In this document: one piece after another, positions 7,637 to 15,195 of the stretch
Numbering within the stretch: the first letter of the stretch is position 1
Layout of the letters: each line of letters opens with the position of its first letter
From: Amycolatopsis sp.
Lineage (GTDB): Bacteria > Actinomycetota > Actinomycetes > Mycobacteriales > Pseudonocardiaceae
Length of the DNA stretch: 64,000 nt
Reading direction: 5' to 3'
Assembly: GCF_025464955.1 (NCBI RefSeq)
Contig: NZ_JAODNM010000157.1
Location: 1 to 64,000 of the forward strand
The notes under the pieces: model-generated
What the model saw: only the letters and a program-made list of their open reading frames with translations
Database searches by the model: none
What the model was told of the DNA's origin: nothing
Position numbers and translations under genes: made by a program

Positions 7637-9105
7637 AGGGCCTGCTCGTCGCCGGAACCACGTCCGACGCCGGAAAAAGCCTGGTCACCGCTGGAATCTG
7701 CCGGTGGTTCGCGCGCCAGGGCGTCCGCGTCGCGCCCTTCAAGGCCCAGAACATGTCGAACAACTCGATGGTCTGCGGCGACGGTTCCGAGATCGGCCGC
7801 GCGCAGTGGGTGCAGGCCCGCGCGGCCGGGGTCGAGCCGGAAGCCGCGATGAACCCGGTGCTGCTCAAACCGGGCAGCGACCGGCGCAGTCACGTGATCG
7901 CGATGGGCAAACCGTTCGGCGTGCTGGACGCGGGGGAGTACGCCACCGGGCGCGCCGGGCTCGCGGAGATCGCGTTCGGCGCGCTCGAAGGGCTGAGCAG
8001 CCGCTTCGACGTCGTCGTGTGCGAGGGCGCGGGCAGCCCGGCCGAGATCAACCTGCGCTCCGGCGACTACGTGAACATGGGCTTGGCGCGGCGGTTCGAG
8101 CTGCCGGTGGTCGTGGTGGGCGACATCGACCGCGGTGGCGTGATGGCGTCGATGTTCGGCACACTCGCGTTGCTGGGCAAGGAAGATCAGGCGCTGCTGG
8201 CCGGCTGGATCGTCAACAAGTTCCGCGGGGACGCCGGCCTCCTGCAGCCGGGCCTCGACAGTCTCGAAAGGCTGACCGGACGTCCGGTCCTCGGTGTGCT
8301 GCCGTGGCTGAACGACGTTTGGATCGACTCCGAGGACGCGCTCGCGGCTGCGGGTTGGCGCGGGCAGGCCGCCGGGGGAGCGCTGCGCATCGCCGTCGTG
8401 CGGTTCCCGCGCGCGTCCAATGCCACCGACGTCGACGCGCTCGCGGCCGAGCCGGGGGTGACCGTCGAGCTGACAGCCGACCCGGACGTTGTCGCCGCGA
8501 GCGACATCGTCGTCCTGCCGGGGTCGCGGGCGACGGTCGACGACCTGCGCTGGCTGCGCGAGCGCGGACTGGCCGACGCCGTCGCCAAGCGCGCCGCCGC
8601 CGGACGTCCTGTGCTGGGCATCTGCGGCGGGTACCAGATGCTGGCCGCGACCATCGACGACGAACTGGAGTCCGGCGCCGGCCGCGTCGACGGCCTCGCG
8701 CTCCTGCCGACGCACGTCGAATTCGCCGCCGAGAAGGTGCTCGGTAGGCCGTCCGGTACCTGGCGGGGTCAGCGCGTCGATGCCTACGAGATCCACCACG
8801 GCACCGCGCTGCCGACCGAGCCCGCGGAGTCCTTTTTGGATGGTTGGCGCAGCGGCTCGGTGTGGGGAACCATGTGGCACGGCGCGTTCGAGAACGACGG
8901 CTTCCGCCGCTCGTGGCTCGCCGAAGTCGTCCCCGGCTGGTCTCCGGCTCCGGGCGCGCCCAGCTTCACTTCGTTGCGGGAGAGCATGCTCGACAGGCTC
9001 GCCGACGCCGTCGCCGAACACCTCGACACCTCGACGTTGCGCGGCCTCGTCGAAGCGGGTGCGCCGGCCGGACTTCCGTTCGTGCCACCGGGTGTCCTGG
9101 CATGA
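7633..9105 (+). CDS. cobQ: Cobyric acid synthase
   Basis: CobQ amidates side chains b, d, e and g of adenosylcobyrinic acid diamide, using ATP and glutamine. The 490-residue protein starts with GTG overlapping the cbiB stop. Its N-terminal dethiobiotin-synthetase-like ATPase part has TTSDAGKS and APFKAQNMSNNS. Its C-terminal class I amidotransferase-like domain has Cys331 in LGICGGYQM and a histidine in YEIHHG. The length is normal for CobQ. Confidence 0.97.
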   Translation: MKGLLVAGTTSDAGKSLVTAGICRWFARQGVRVAPFKAQNMSNNSMVCGDGSEIGRAQWVQARAAGVEPEAAMNPVLLKPGSDRRSHVIAMGKPFGVLDAGEYATGRAGLAEIAFGALEGLSSRFDVVVCEGAGSPAEINLRSGDYVNMGLARRFELPVVVVGDIDRGGVMASMFGTLALLGKEDQALLAGWIVNKFRGDAGLLQPGLDSLERLTGRPVLGVLPWLNDVWIDSEDALAAAGWRGQAAGGALRIAVVRFPRASNATDVDALAAEPGVTVELTADPDVVAASDIVVLPGSRATVDDLRWLRERGLADAVAKRAAAGRPVLGICGGYQMLAATIDDELESGAGRVDGLALLPTHVEFAAEKVLGRPSGTWRGQRVDAYEIHHGTALPTEPAESFLDGWRSGSVWGTMWHGAFENDGFRRSWLAEVVPGWSPAPGAPSFTSLRESMLDRLADAVAEHLDTSTLRGLVEAGAPAGLPFVPPGVLA

Positions 9106-10373
9106 AGGACCTGCTCGACCGTCGCGGCGCGGACGCGGTCCTGATCGCGGCGGCGCTGGTCGCGGCCGCGTGCGCGTTCATCACGACGTCGAGGCCGTAC
9201 AACCTGGTCGCCGTGACCGTGGGCGTGATCGTGCTCGGGGCCGCGCTGACGTCGGCACTACGACGCCCGCCTAGCCGGGCCGCGATCGTCATCGCGCTGG
9301 TGCTCGGGCTGGCTTCGCTGACGAAACCGCCGTGGGGCAACGTCACGCTGCAGGCGTTGTTCTGGCCCTCGCTGGCTTGCTTTGCGCTGTCGATGATCGC
9401 GCTCGGCTTCGCCGCGTACCAGCCTTCGCGCGGTTGGCTGCTCAAAGCGGGTGTCGTCGGGGCAGTCGCCGCGATGATCGGGATCATCTTCGGCAGCGGG
9501 AACCCGGCGATCGACGTCTGGGTGATCTTCCAGCAGGCCGGTGCCGGACTGTTCCACGGCATCAACCCGTACACGACCACGTTCACCGACATTCCCGCAG
9601 GTCAGACGGCCGGCTGCTTCAATTACCTGCCGGTCACGCTGTTTCCCGCCGCGGCGGGCTGGGGACTCTTCCGCGACGTCCGCTGGGCCGAGCTCGCCGT
9701 TCCGCTGGCGGGCTGGTTCACGCTCCTTTGGCACGTGCGGGGGAAACGGAACGCCGTGCTGCTGGTCGGCGTCGCGATGACGCTCGGTGGGACGTTGCGC
9801 GTGGCTCAGCAGGGGTGGAACGAGAGCCTGGTCCTTGGCTGGCTGCTCATCGCCGCGGTGTTGTGGTCGCGCGGCCGAAACCTTTGGGGGATGGCGTTCC
9901 TGGGGCTCGCGTTCGCGACGAAACAGCACGCGCTGCTGCTGCTCCCGCTGTGTGTCGTATGGCGTTCTTTCCTTGGCTGGCGCCGAACAGCGGGCGCTGC
10001 GGCCATCGCGTTCGCGGTGTCTTCACCGTGGATCTTCGCGAATTTCACGCGGTTCAAAAGCTGTACGGTCGACTTCTTTCTCAACGCCACACCGAGGGAC
10101 GATTCCCTTTCCCTGTGGCGATTCTTCCCCTCCGGTGGGCAGACGGTCCTGGTCGTCGTCCTCGCCTGCGCGGCCGTCGGCCTGTGCTGGAAGTGCGCGC
10201 CGAAGACCCCGGCAGGCTTCCTGCTGGCGTCGGCCTTGCTGCTCGCTACGTTCAGCTTGGTGAACAAGCAGACCTTCGAAAACCAGTGGTGGCTCGTGAG
10301 CGAACTCGCCGTCGCCGCACTGGCACTCGGGGTGGTGGAGACGACAGGACTCGTGAGCGTTCCGGCCGCTTAG
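9102..10373 (+). CDS. Multi-pass membrane protein, GT-C/GT87-like
   Basis: The ATG at 9102 overlaps the cobQ stop (ATGA), so it is cotranscribed with the cob genes. The 423-residue product has about ten hydrophobic segments. The loop HGINPYTTTFTDIP, followed by FNYLPVTLFPAA, and the later FATKQHALLLLPL resemble polyprenyl-phosphate-dependent mannosyltransferases of the GT87/DUF2029 group. That assignment rests on motif resemblance. Nothing links it to cobalamin except position. Its final codons and stop lie inside a copy of palindromic repeat A, so the C-terminal LVSVPAA is repeat-derived. Confidence 0.7.
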   Translation: MKDLLDRRGADAVLIAAALVAAACAFITTSRPYNLVAVTVGVIVLGAALTSALRRPPSRAAIVIALVLGLASLTKPPWGNVTLQALFWPSLACFALSMIALGFAAYQPSRGWLLKAGVVGAVAAMIGIIFGSGNPAIDVWVIFQQAGAGLFHGINPYTTTFTDIPAGQTAGCFNYLPVTLFPAAAGWGLFRDVRWAELAVPLAGWFTLLWHVRGKRNAVLLVGVAMTLGGTLRVAQQGWNESLVLGWLLIAAVLWSRGRNLWGMAFLGLAFATKQHALLLLPLCVVWRSFLGWRRTAGAAAIAFAVSSPWIFANFTRFKSCTVDFFLNATPRDDSLSLWRFFPSGGQTVLVVVLACAAVGLCWKCAPKTPAGFLLASALLLATFSLVNKQTFENQWWLVSELAVAALALGVVETTGLVSVPAA

Positions 10374-10397
10374 AACCGGCTGGAACACTCACGAGTC
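10348..10397. terminator. Palindromic repeat family A at a convergent gene junction
   Basis: The arms GACTCGTGAGCGTTCCGGCC and its near reverse complement ending CACTCACGAGTC flank a short loop that contains the TAG stop of the membrane-protein gene. It lies between two convergent genes and probably ends both transcripts. Full copies recur at 33520-33571 and 47320-47371. Confidence 0.7.
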
Positions 10398-10411
10398 TGA
10401 GCTGCGGCGGC

Positions 10412-11530
10412 CTAGTTCATGATGCCCAAGGCGGTGTGGATCTGCTGGCGTTCGGTCGTGGTGGACCCCACTTCACCGAGCGCGCGGGCGGTTGCCGAAG
10501 GGCTTTCCGCGGTTGCCGCGTCCTGCCAGTGCGGCAGCTGAGTCCGGAGCTTCGCGACGAGCGCGTCGATGGAAGGTTGGGCTCCGTCCTGCCACGGTGA
10601 GCCGGCCAGCGCGTCGATGTCGCCCTGCGTGCGCGCCGCTTCGCCCGCGGCGAACTCCTTCTTGTCGTCCCACGTCGGCTTCTCGATGTCCTCGTACTTC
10701 TCCAGCGACGGGTCCGGCTTGTCGACCGCCTGGACGTAGCGTTTCTGCTGATCCGTGTACGGGATGCCGGACGGCCGCACGAGACCGGTGATCGGGCCGG
10801 CATTGCTCCGGAAGAAGCAGGTCAGCACATGTATGCCACGGTCCCAGAGCGACGCGTCGGGATACAGGTACCGGGTGGTCACGCCCGGGTAGTTCCGGTC
10901 CGGGTCGAGGTAGCGGTACCTGGCTTCGGTGCACTGTGAAGAGAGGGTTTTGAGCCTGGCGGCCGACGGGAAGTTCGTGTCTTTGATCGTGATCGTGCCG
11001 AAGGCTTCGGCATCGTGTGCGGCTGTGCAGGGCTTAGACGTCACGACGGCCGATTTTGCGTCTTCCGGCCGGTCGAAGCAGTCGCCCGGCTTGAGTTTGA
11101 AGCCGTCGACGGCGGAGCCGCTCTGGCTGACCGCGGTGCCGATGCGATCCACCGTGCCGTTGGAGACCAGTACCGCGGCCGCTACCGCGATCGCGGCCAC
11201 CCAGACCCCGGCCACCACCAGGCCGCTGATGGCCAGCCCGCGGCCCGCCTGCCCGGTCTTCTTGATCTGCGACAGCGCGACGCACCCGAAGATGATCGCG
11301 AGCACGAGCAGCAGGACCGAGCAGCCGAGGATCCCGCAGATCAGTGCTGCGATCGCGAAGCCGTTTGTTCCCTGCGGGCGTGGTGGCGGCTGGTTCCAGC
11401 CGTGGACCTCGTAGCCCGAGTACTCGGGTCCGGCGTAGCTCGGCAACTGCGGCGGCTGCGGGTACGGCAGCGGCTGCGGGTACGGCTCGGGGAGGTCGGA
11501 GTTGCCCGGTTCGACGGGCGGTGTGGACAT
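10412..11530 (-). CDS. DUF4190 / septum-formation-domain membrane protein
   Basis: The 372-residue protein starts with a Pro/Tyr-rich cytoplasmic tail (about residues 1-55). A DUF4190 double membrane hairpin follows, with NGFAIAALICGILGCS and ALSQIKKTGQAGRGLAI. The extracytoplasmic domain begins at LKPGDCFDRP and shows paired cysteines, as in the actinobacterial septum-formation family. The ATG at 11530 directly follows GCGGAGA, too close for a normal ribosome-binding site; the TTG nine bases upstream (TTGCGGAGA) is an alternative, and the mRNA could be leaderless. A paralogue and a decayed copy lie upstream. Biochemical function is unknown. Confidence 0.82.
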   Translation of the reverse strand: MSTPPVEPGNSDLPEPYPQPLPYPQPPQLPSYAGPEYSGYEVHGWNQPPPRPQGTNGFAIAALICGILGCSVLLLVLAIIFGCVALSQIKKTGQAGRGLAISGLVVAGVWVAAIAVAAAVLVSNGTVDRIGTAVSQSGSAVDGFKLKPGDCFDRPEDAKSAVVTSKPCTAAHDAEAFGTITIKDTNFPSAARLKTLSSQCTEARYRYLDPDRNYPGVTTRYLYPDASLWDRGIHVLTCFFRSNAGPITGLVRPSGIPYTDQQKRYVQAVDKPDPSLEKYEDIEKPTWDDKKEFAAGEAARTQGDIDALAGSPWQDGAQPSIDALVAKLRTQLPHWQDAATAESPSATARALGEVGSTTTERQQIHTALGIMN

Positions 11531-11594
11531 TCTCCGCAATCTAGGCCAACGCCTGGCGACTCGGACACCCATTTGCGGATTCGCCGCCGAACGT

Positions 11595-11668
11595 GGATCC
11601 CTCGGGGCCACCCCAGTGGCGTTGAACGCCAATGCGGCGGCCGCCATCAGGATGGCCCCGAGGGATCC
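11595..11668. terminator. 16-bp perfect inverted repeat around a nested hairpin
   Basis: GGATCCCTCGGGGCCA (11595-11610) pairs exactly with TGGCCCCGAGGGATCC (11653-11668). Between them lies TGGCGTTGAACGCCA, a second small palindrome. It sits just past the stop of the leftward gene at 11674-12468 and probably terminates it. Parts of the sequence (TGGCGTT.AACGCCA, TGGCCCCGAGG) recur at 12.99 and 45.2 kb. Confidence 0.6.
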
Positions 11669-11673
11669 TTGCG

Positions 11674-12468
11674 CTAGTGCTGCGCGGGGGTACCGGTGCC
11701 GCGGGCCGGGGTGCTCAGCTTGCCCGTCGTGCTGCTGACGTAGCAGACGATCGAGTGGTTGCCGGCAGCCCAGGCGAGTGCGGACGGGGCCAGGTAGGCC
11801 GGGGTCAGGTTGGGATAGTCCATGGCCGGGTCGAGGTAGCTCTTCGTGGCCGTGACGCACTGGTCGTTGGCCTGCTGCGACATCGCCTGCTCGCCGGGGT
11901 AGGTCGTTCCGGTGATCGGGAGGAGTGCGACCGTTTCGCCATCATGCGCGGTGGTGCACGCCAACTTGTCGATCGGCTGGGCGGCGTTGGTGGTGTTTTG
12001 GTTGAAGCAGTCCCCGGGAGTGAGACCGAAACCGGGCGCGCCGTTGTTGTTCAGCACGGTCTTCACGGCGGACACGATCACGATGGTGCCGACGACCCAG
12101 GCCACCATCCACAGCGCGGACAGGATCACGCCGGCGATCGCCAGGCCGCGTCCTGCCTGACCGGTCTTCTTGATCTTCGACAGGGAGATGAAGCCGAAGA
12201 TGAACCCGAGGAGGAAAAGGGGAGTGATCCCGAAGATCAGCGCGGCGATCGCGAGCCCGTTCGTCCCTTGTGGACGCGGCTGCCCGTAGTTGGGATCCAC
12301 CTGGCCGTAACCGGGGCCGCCCTGCCCGTAAGCGGGGCCGCCCTGCCCGTAACCAGGACCAGCCTGCCCGTAAGCGGGGCCGCCCTGCATTCCGTATTCG
12401 GGGGCCGCTGGGGGCTGGGGGACGTACTCAGGTGAACCGGGCGCGGGTGGCCCGGGAGGTGTTGACAT
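11674..12468 (-). CDS. DUF4190 / septum-formation-domain membrane protein (paralogue)
   Basis: This 264-residue paralogue of the gene at 10412-11530 shares the MSTPP start, a cytoplasmic tail rich in Gly/Pro/Tyr/Gln, the membrane block NGLAIAALIFGI and KIKKTGQAGRGLAI, and a shorter secreted domain from LTPGDCFNQN. The tail contains degenerate tandem units of the type GYGQGGPAYGQ (roughly residues 28-60). The context of the ATG is nearly identical to that of the first paralogue (TTGCGGAGAATG), so both probably share expression signals after duplication. Confidence 0.82.
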   Translation of the reverse strand: MSTPPGPPAPGSPEYVPQPPAAPEYGMQGGPAYGQAGPGYGQGGPAYGQGGPGYGQVDPNYGQPRPQGTNGLAIAALIFGITPLFLLGFIFGFISLSKIKKTGQAGRGLAIAGVILSALWMVAWVVGTIVIVSAVKTVLNNNGAPGFGLTPGDCFNQNTTNAAQPIDKLACTTAHDGETVALLPITGTTYPGEQAMSQQANDQCVTATKSYLDPAMDYPNLTPAYLAPSALAWAAGNHSIVCYVSSTTGKLSTPARGTGTPAQH

Positions 12469-12540
12469 TCTCCGCAACGTAGGCGAGCGCGACCCGTTTG
12501 GTGGCGAAACGGGGAAATCGCTTCGAAACGGTTATCTTGA

Positions 12541-12894
12541 TCAAATCGTGGAGAGGTGGTCGAGGGTCCCGTCGGCGACTACGAGCGCGACCAGGGCAGC
12601 GATGGCGGCCACCCACAGCCCCGTCGCCACGAGCCCGCCGATGGCCAGTCCGCGTCCGGCTTGTCCGGTTTTCTTGATCTGGGACAGCGCGACGGAGCCG
12701 AACACGACCGCCAGGATGATCAGCACGAGCGAGCAGCCGAGGATCCCGCAGACGAGCGCTGCGATCACGAAGCCATTGGTTCCCTGCGGCTGTGGCAGGT
12801 TCTCGCCGCTCTGGATCTCGTAACCCGAGTACTCAGGTCCGGCGTAGCCAGGCAGCTGTGGGCAGGGCTCGGGTTCCTCGGGCGGCGTGGACTC
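12541..12894 (-). pseudogene. Decayed third DUF4190 paralogue lacking its start codon and secreted domain
   Basis: Reading leftwards from 12891 gives STPPEEPEP, then YAGPEYSGYE and the membrane block ALVCGILGCS...SQIKKTGQAGRGLAIG, aligning with both intact neighbours. The codon where they have ATG is GAG (12892-12894), with an in-frame TAA at 12904-12906. The frame ends at 12541 right after the second membrane segment, with no GDCF domain. A GTG near 12768 could still start a 75-residue membrane peptide. The upstream sequence is a repeat found elsewhere, so the 5' end was probably lost by insertion or recombination there. Confidence 0.75.
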
Positions 12895-12942
12895 GGGGGA
12901 CGTTTAGTACACACCATTTGTATCGGGGGACCTTTCGTACAC
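12894..12942. repeat. Tandem CGGGGGAC-TTT-GTACAC units (repeat family E relic)
   Basis: CGGGGGACGTTTAGTACAC (12894-12912) and CGGGGGACCTTTCGTACAC (12924-12942) are 30 bp apart. Both resemble the arm of the terminator at 33444-33502. The first unit abuts the broken 5' end of the DUF4190 pseudogene. Confidence 0.6.
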
Positions 12943-13006
12943 AGGAAACCCTGGCTGGCCAGCCCCGCTCTTTGTCGTGTGCCGAAGTGGCGTTGAACGC
13001 CACCAA

Positions 13007-13270
13007 TGCCTGGAACTTAGGGGTGTCGGGTGGTTGGCCGGTTGAGGTGGTGGGTTCGGCTTTACTGCTGCAAGGACCGGGGCGAGTTGGTGAACGCGCA
13101 AGGGGGCCGAGGGCCTGTCGCGTCATGTCGGGTGGCGGGGCTGGTGTGGCTGGTGTGGCGTTGTGACGTGTCGTGAAGGCCACCTTCATGGCGTATGGCG
13201 TACTCAACTAGGCCTTGACGACGTCTCTGCCCTGCCGAGAGTGCCTTCGGGAGTCCCAGCAGTCACATCG
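13007..13270. repeat. Non-coding repeat family D, copy 1
   Basis: From GGGGTGTCGGGTGGTTGG to GACGTCTCTGCCCTGCCG, this segment is closely similar over about 230 bp to 45203-45430. It includes an internal family B palindrome at 13173-13188. I see no credible coding frame in this 490-bp intergenic stretch, 12903-13394. It lies upstream of the WYL regulator. Confidence 0.7.
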
Positions 13271-13285
13271 CCATCACCAGCACGG

Positions 13286-13360
13286 CGTGACTGGCCCTCA
13301 GTTCCGCTACCAGCAACCATTCGCCCCGGTCCTTGCCGCTTTGGACAGAAGTGAAGACCC
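13286..13360. repeat. Inverted partial copy of repeat family D
   Basis: GACTGGCCCTCAGTTCCGCT and the following CGCCCCGGTCCTTGCCGCT match 55459-55520. They are also roughly the reverse complement of the segment around 13060-13085 (GCTGCAAGGACCGGGGCGAG). The locus therefore carries both orientations of the same motif about 220 bp apart, like a decayed MITE. Confidence 0.55.
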
Positions 13361-13394
13361 CAACGCGAGCTGCCGCACCGGATAGATTCGACCG

Positions 13395-14114
13395 ATGAGT
13401 CGTACCGACCGGCTGTACGCGCTGGTGGAGGAGCTGCGGGCGGTGTCGCCGCGGCCGCGCAGCGCACGGTGGCTGGCCGCGCGGTTCGAGGTCAGCGCCC
13501 GCACGATCGAGCGTGACCTGTCCGCGCTGCAGGCGTCCGGTGTGCCCGTCTATGCCGAACCCGGCCGCACCGGCGGGTACGTGCTCGACAAGGCGCACAC
13601 CCTGCCGCCGCTCGCGATGACCCCGGGCGAGGCCGCCGCGCTCGCCGCCGGTCTGCACACGCTGACGGGTACCCCGATGGCCGACGCGGCACGCTCGGCG
13701 CTGGCGAAGGTCGTCGCTGTGATGCCCGCGCGCGACCGTACCGCCGCCGAAGAACTGGCCGCGCGTATCCGATTTTTTGATTCCAGGGAGGAAAAAGTGG
13801 TGCCGCTCGTGCTGCAACGGGCGTTGGCCGCCCGCCGGGTGCTGCGGATCGACTACGCCGACCGCCTGGGCAACACGAGCAGCCGTGTGGTCGAGCCGCT
13901 CGGCTTCCTCGGCGGCGAACACTGGTACCTGATCGCGTGGTGCCGGCTGCGTACTGCGGCCCGCGGATTCCGACTGGACCGCATCGGCGCGGTCGAGGAG
14001 CTCGACGAGAGCGCCCCGCCGCGCTCGATCGACATCGACGCGTTCCTCGGCCGCACTCTCGTCGGGCCGAAAGTGACGGCAAACACCGACACAACGGTGT
14101 CGCGCGGGCGCTGA
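13395..14114 (+). CDS. WYL-domain transcriptional regulator (YafY type)
   Basis: The 239-residue protein has an N-terminal helix-turn-helix (about residues 1-60, RWLAARFEVSARTIERDLSA) and a WYL domain with the EHWYLIAWCR core and GFRLDRIGAVEEL. WYL regulators sense small ligands or nucleic acid and often control neighbouring genes. It is shorter than the common 310-330-residue forms and appears to lack the C-terminal WCX extension. It is followed 56 bp later by a co-directional SnoaL-like gene that it may regulate. Confidence 0.9.
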   Translation: MSRTDRLYALVEELRAVSPRPRSARWLAARFEVSARTIERDLSALQASGVPVYAEPGRTGGYVLDKAHTLPPLAMTPGEAAALAAGLHTLTGTPMADAARSALAKVVAVMPARDRTAAEELAARIRFFDSREEKVVPLVLQRALAARRVLRIDYADRLGNTSSRVVEPLGFLGGEHWYLIAWCRLRTAARGFRLDRIGAVEELDESAPPRSIDIDAFLGRTLVGPKVTANTDTTVSRGR

Positions 14115-14170
14115 AAACTGTTCTCCAGCAGGCGGCCACCAGGGTCGCCGAACTGGTGAAAGGGCCTTAT

Positions 14171-14551
14171 ATGACCGACCTTCAACTGCTAGGCACCGAT
14201 GTCTTCGAACGCTGGACCGCCCTGTGGAACGGCGATTTCGACGTCACCGACGCCCTGCTCGCCCCGGACTTCCGTATCCACTTCGCCGGGGCGAACGCTG
14301 CCGCCCGCGGGGACGACGTGCGCGGTCCGGACGCCTTCGCCGCCTTCGTCACAGCGTTCCGCGAAGCCAAGCCCGACTTGAGGTTCCGCTTTGACGGCCC
14401 GCCCATCGGACAAGGCGACCGCATCGCGTCGATCTGGTCCGTCCGCCAGCCCGGCGGTCTCGCGAAAAGCGGCATCGACGTGCTCCGGCTTGTCGACGGC
14501 CAGATCGTCGAAGTCTGGTCCGTCACCGGCGAAGTCACTTTCGGCGAGTAA
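14171..14551 (+). CDS. SnoaL/NTF2-like protein
   Basis: The ATG at 14171 (behind GAAAGGGCC) gives 126 residues. The sequence has the ester-cyclase/SnoaL layout: DVFERWTALWNGD at the start, LLAPDFRIHFAG, GPDAFAAFVTAFREAKPDLRF and a final GLAKSGIDVLRLVDGQIVEVW. Family members bind small hydrophobic ligands in a cone-shaped pocket, and some catalyse cyclisation or hydrolysis. The reaction here is unknown. It is convergent with the AhpD-like gene. Confidence 0.85.
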   Translation: MTDLQLLGTDVFERWTALWNGDFDVTDALLAPDFRIHFAGANAAARGDDVRGPDAFAAFVTAFREAKPDLRFRFDGPPIGQGDRIASIWSVRQPGGLAKSGIDVLRLVDGQIVEVWSVTGEVTFGE

Positions 14552-14560
14552 CCGTGGGAC

Positions 14561-15034
14561 TTACCCGAACTGGCCGGGCTGGTAGTCACCGGCGGGCTGC
14601 TGGATGATGACGTTCAGGCGGTTGAAGGCATTGATGAGGGCGATGGCGGAAACCAGCGCGGCGAGCTGGTCCTCGTCGTAGTGCTTGACGGCGTTCGCCC
14701 AAACCTCGTCGGAGACTCCGCCGGCCGCGTCGGCGATGCGGGTGCCCTGCTCTGCCAGCTCCAGAGCAGCGCGCTCGGCCTCGGTGAAGACGGTCGCCTC
14801 CCGCCAGACCGCGACCAGGTTCAGGCGCGTCGCGGTCTCCCCGGCGAGCGCGGCCTCTTTGGTGTGCATGTCGGTGCAGAACGCACAGCCGTTGATCTGA
14901 CTGGCGCGGAGCCTCACCAGCTCCTGCGTCGCGGCGGGCAGTGTCGAATCCGCGAGCACCTTGCCCGCCGAGGTGAGGTATTTCAGGAACTTGCCTGCGA
15001 CCGGGTTTCCGAACACGTTCAAGCGGGCATCCAT
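14561..15034 (-). CDS. Carboxymuconolactone decarboxylase / AhpD-like protein
   Basis: GAGGAG, 6 bp upstream, supports the ATG at 15034 and a 157-residue product. The AhpD core is present: RASQINGCAFCTDMHTKEA gives Cys50, Cys53 and His57, the CxxCxxxH set that acts as a redox proton relay in AhpD. Probable role: peroxidase-linked disulfide reductase or a related stress protein. The C-terminal ALINAFNRLNVIIQ block is also usual. Confidence 0.92.
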   Translation of the reverse strand: MDARLNVFGNPVAGKFLKYLTSAGKVLADSTLPAATQELVRLRASQINGCAFCTDMHTKEAALAGETATRLNLVAVWREATVFTEAERAALELAEQGTRIADAAGGVSDEVWANAVKHYDEDQLAALVSAIALINAFNRLNVIIQQPAGDYQPGQFG

Positions 15035-15195
15035 GGTGAACTCCTCAGCCGTTTCTAGTTGGTTACACACTCATGACGAAGTAGCTCGTCGAAATGTGAC
15101 AGGTCCTTCGACGCGTAACAGCTGTACGCTGCGCACCGATACGTCTTGGGGCATCGGGGACCGGGGGAATCACCCCTCGCGGTTACAGCCGCCTA

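Noticed and set aside
12833-13207. A 124-codon frame through the repeat at 13 kb
   Set aside because: It runs through repeated palindromic DNA; a similar frame near 45 kb differs in phase and length, so coding is unlikely.
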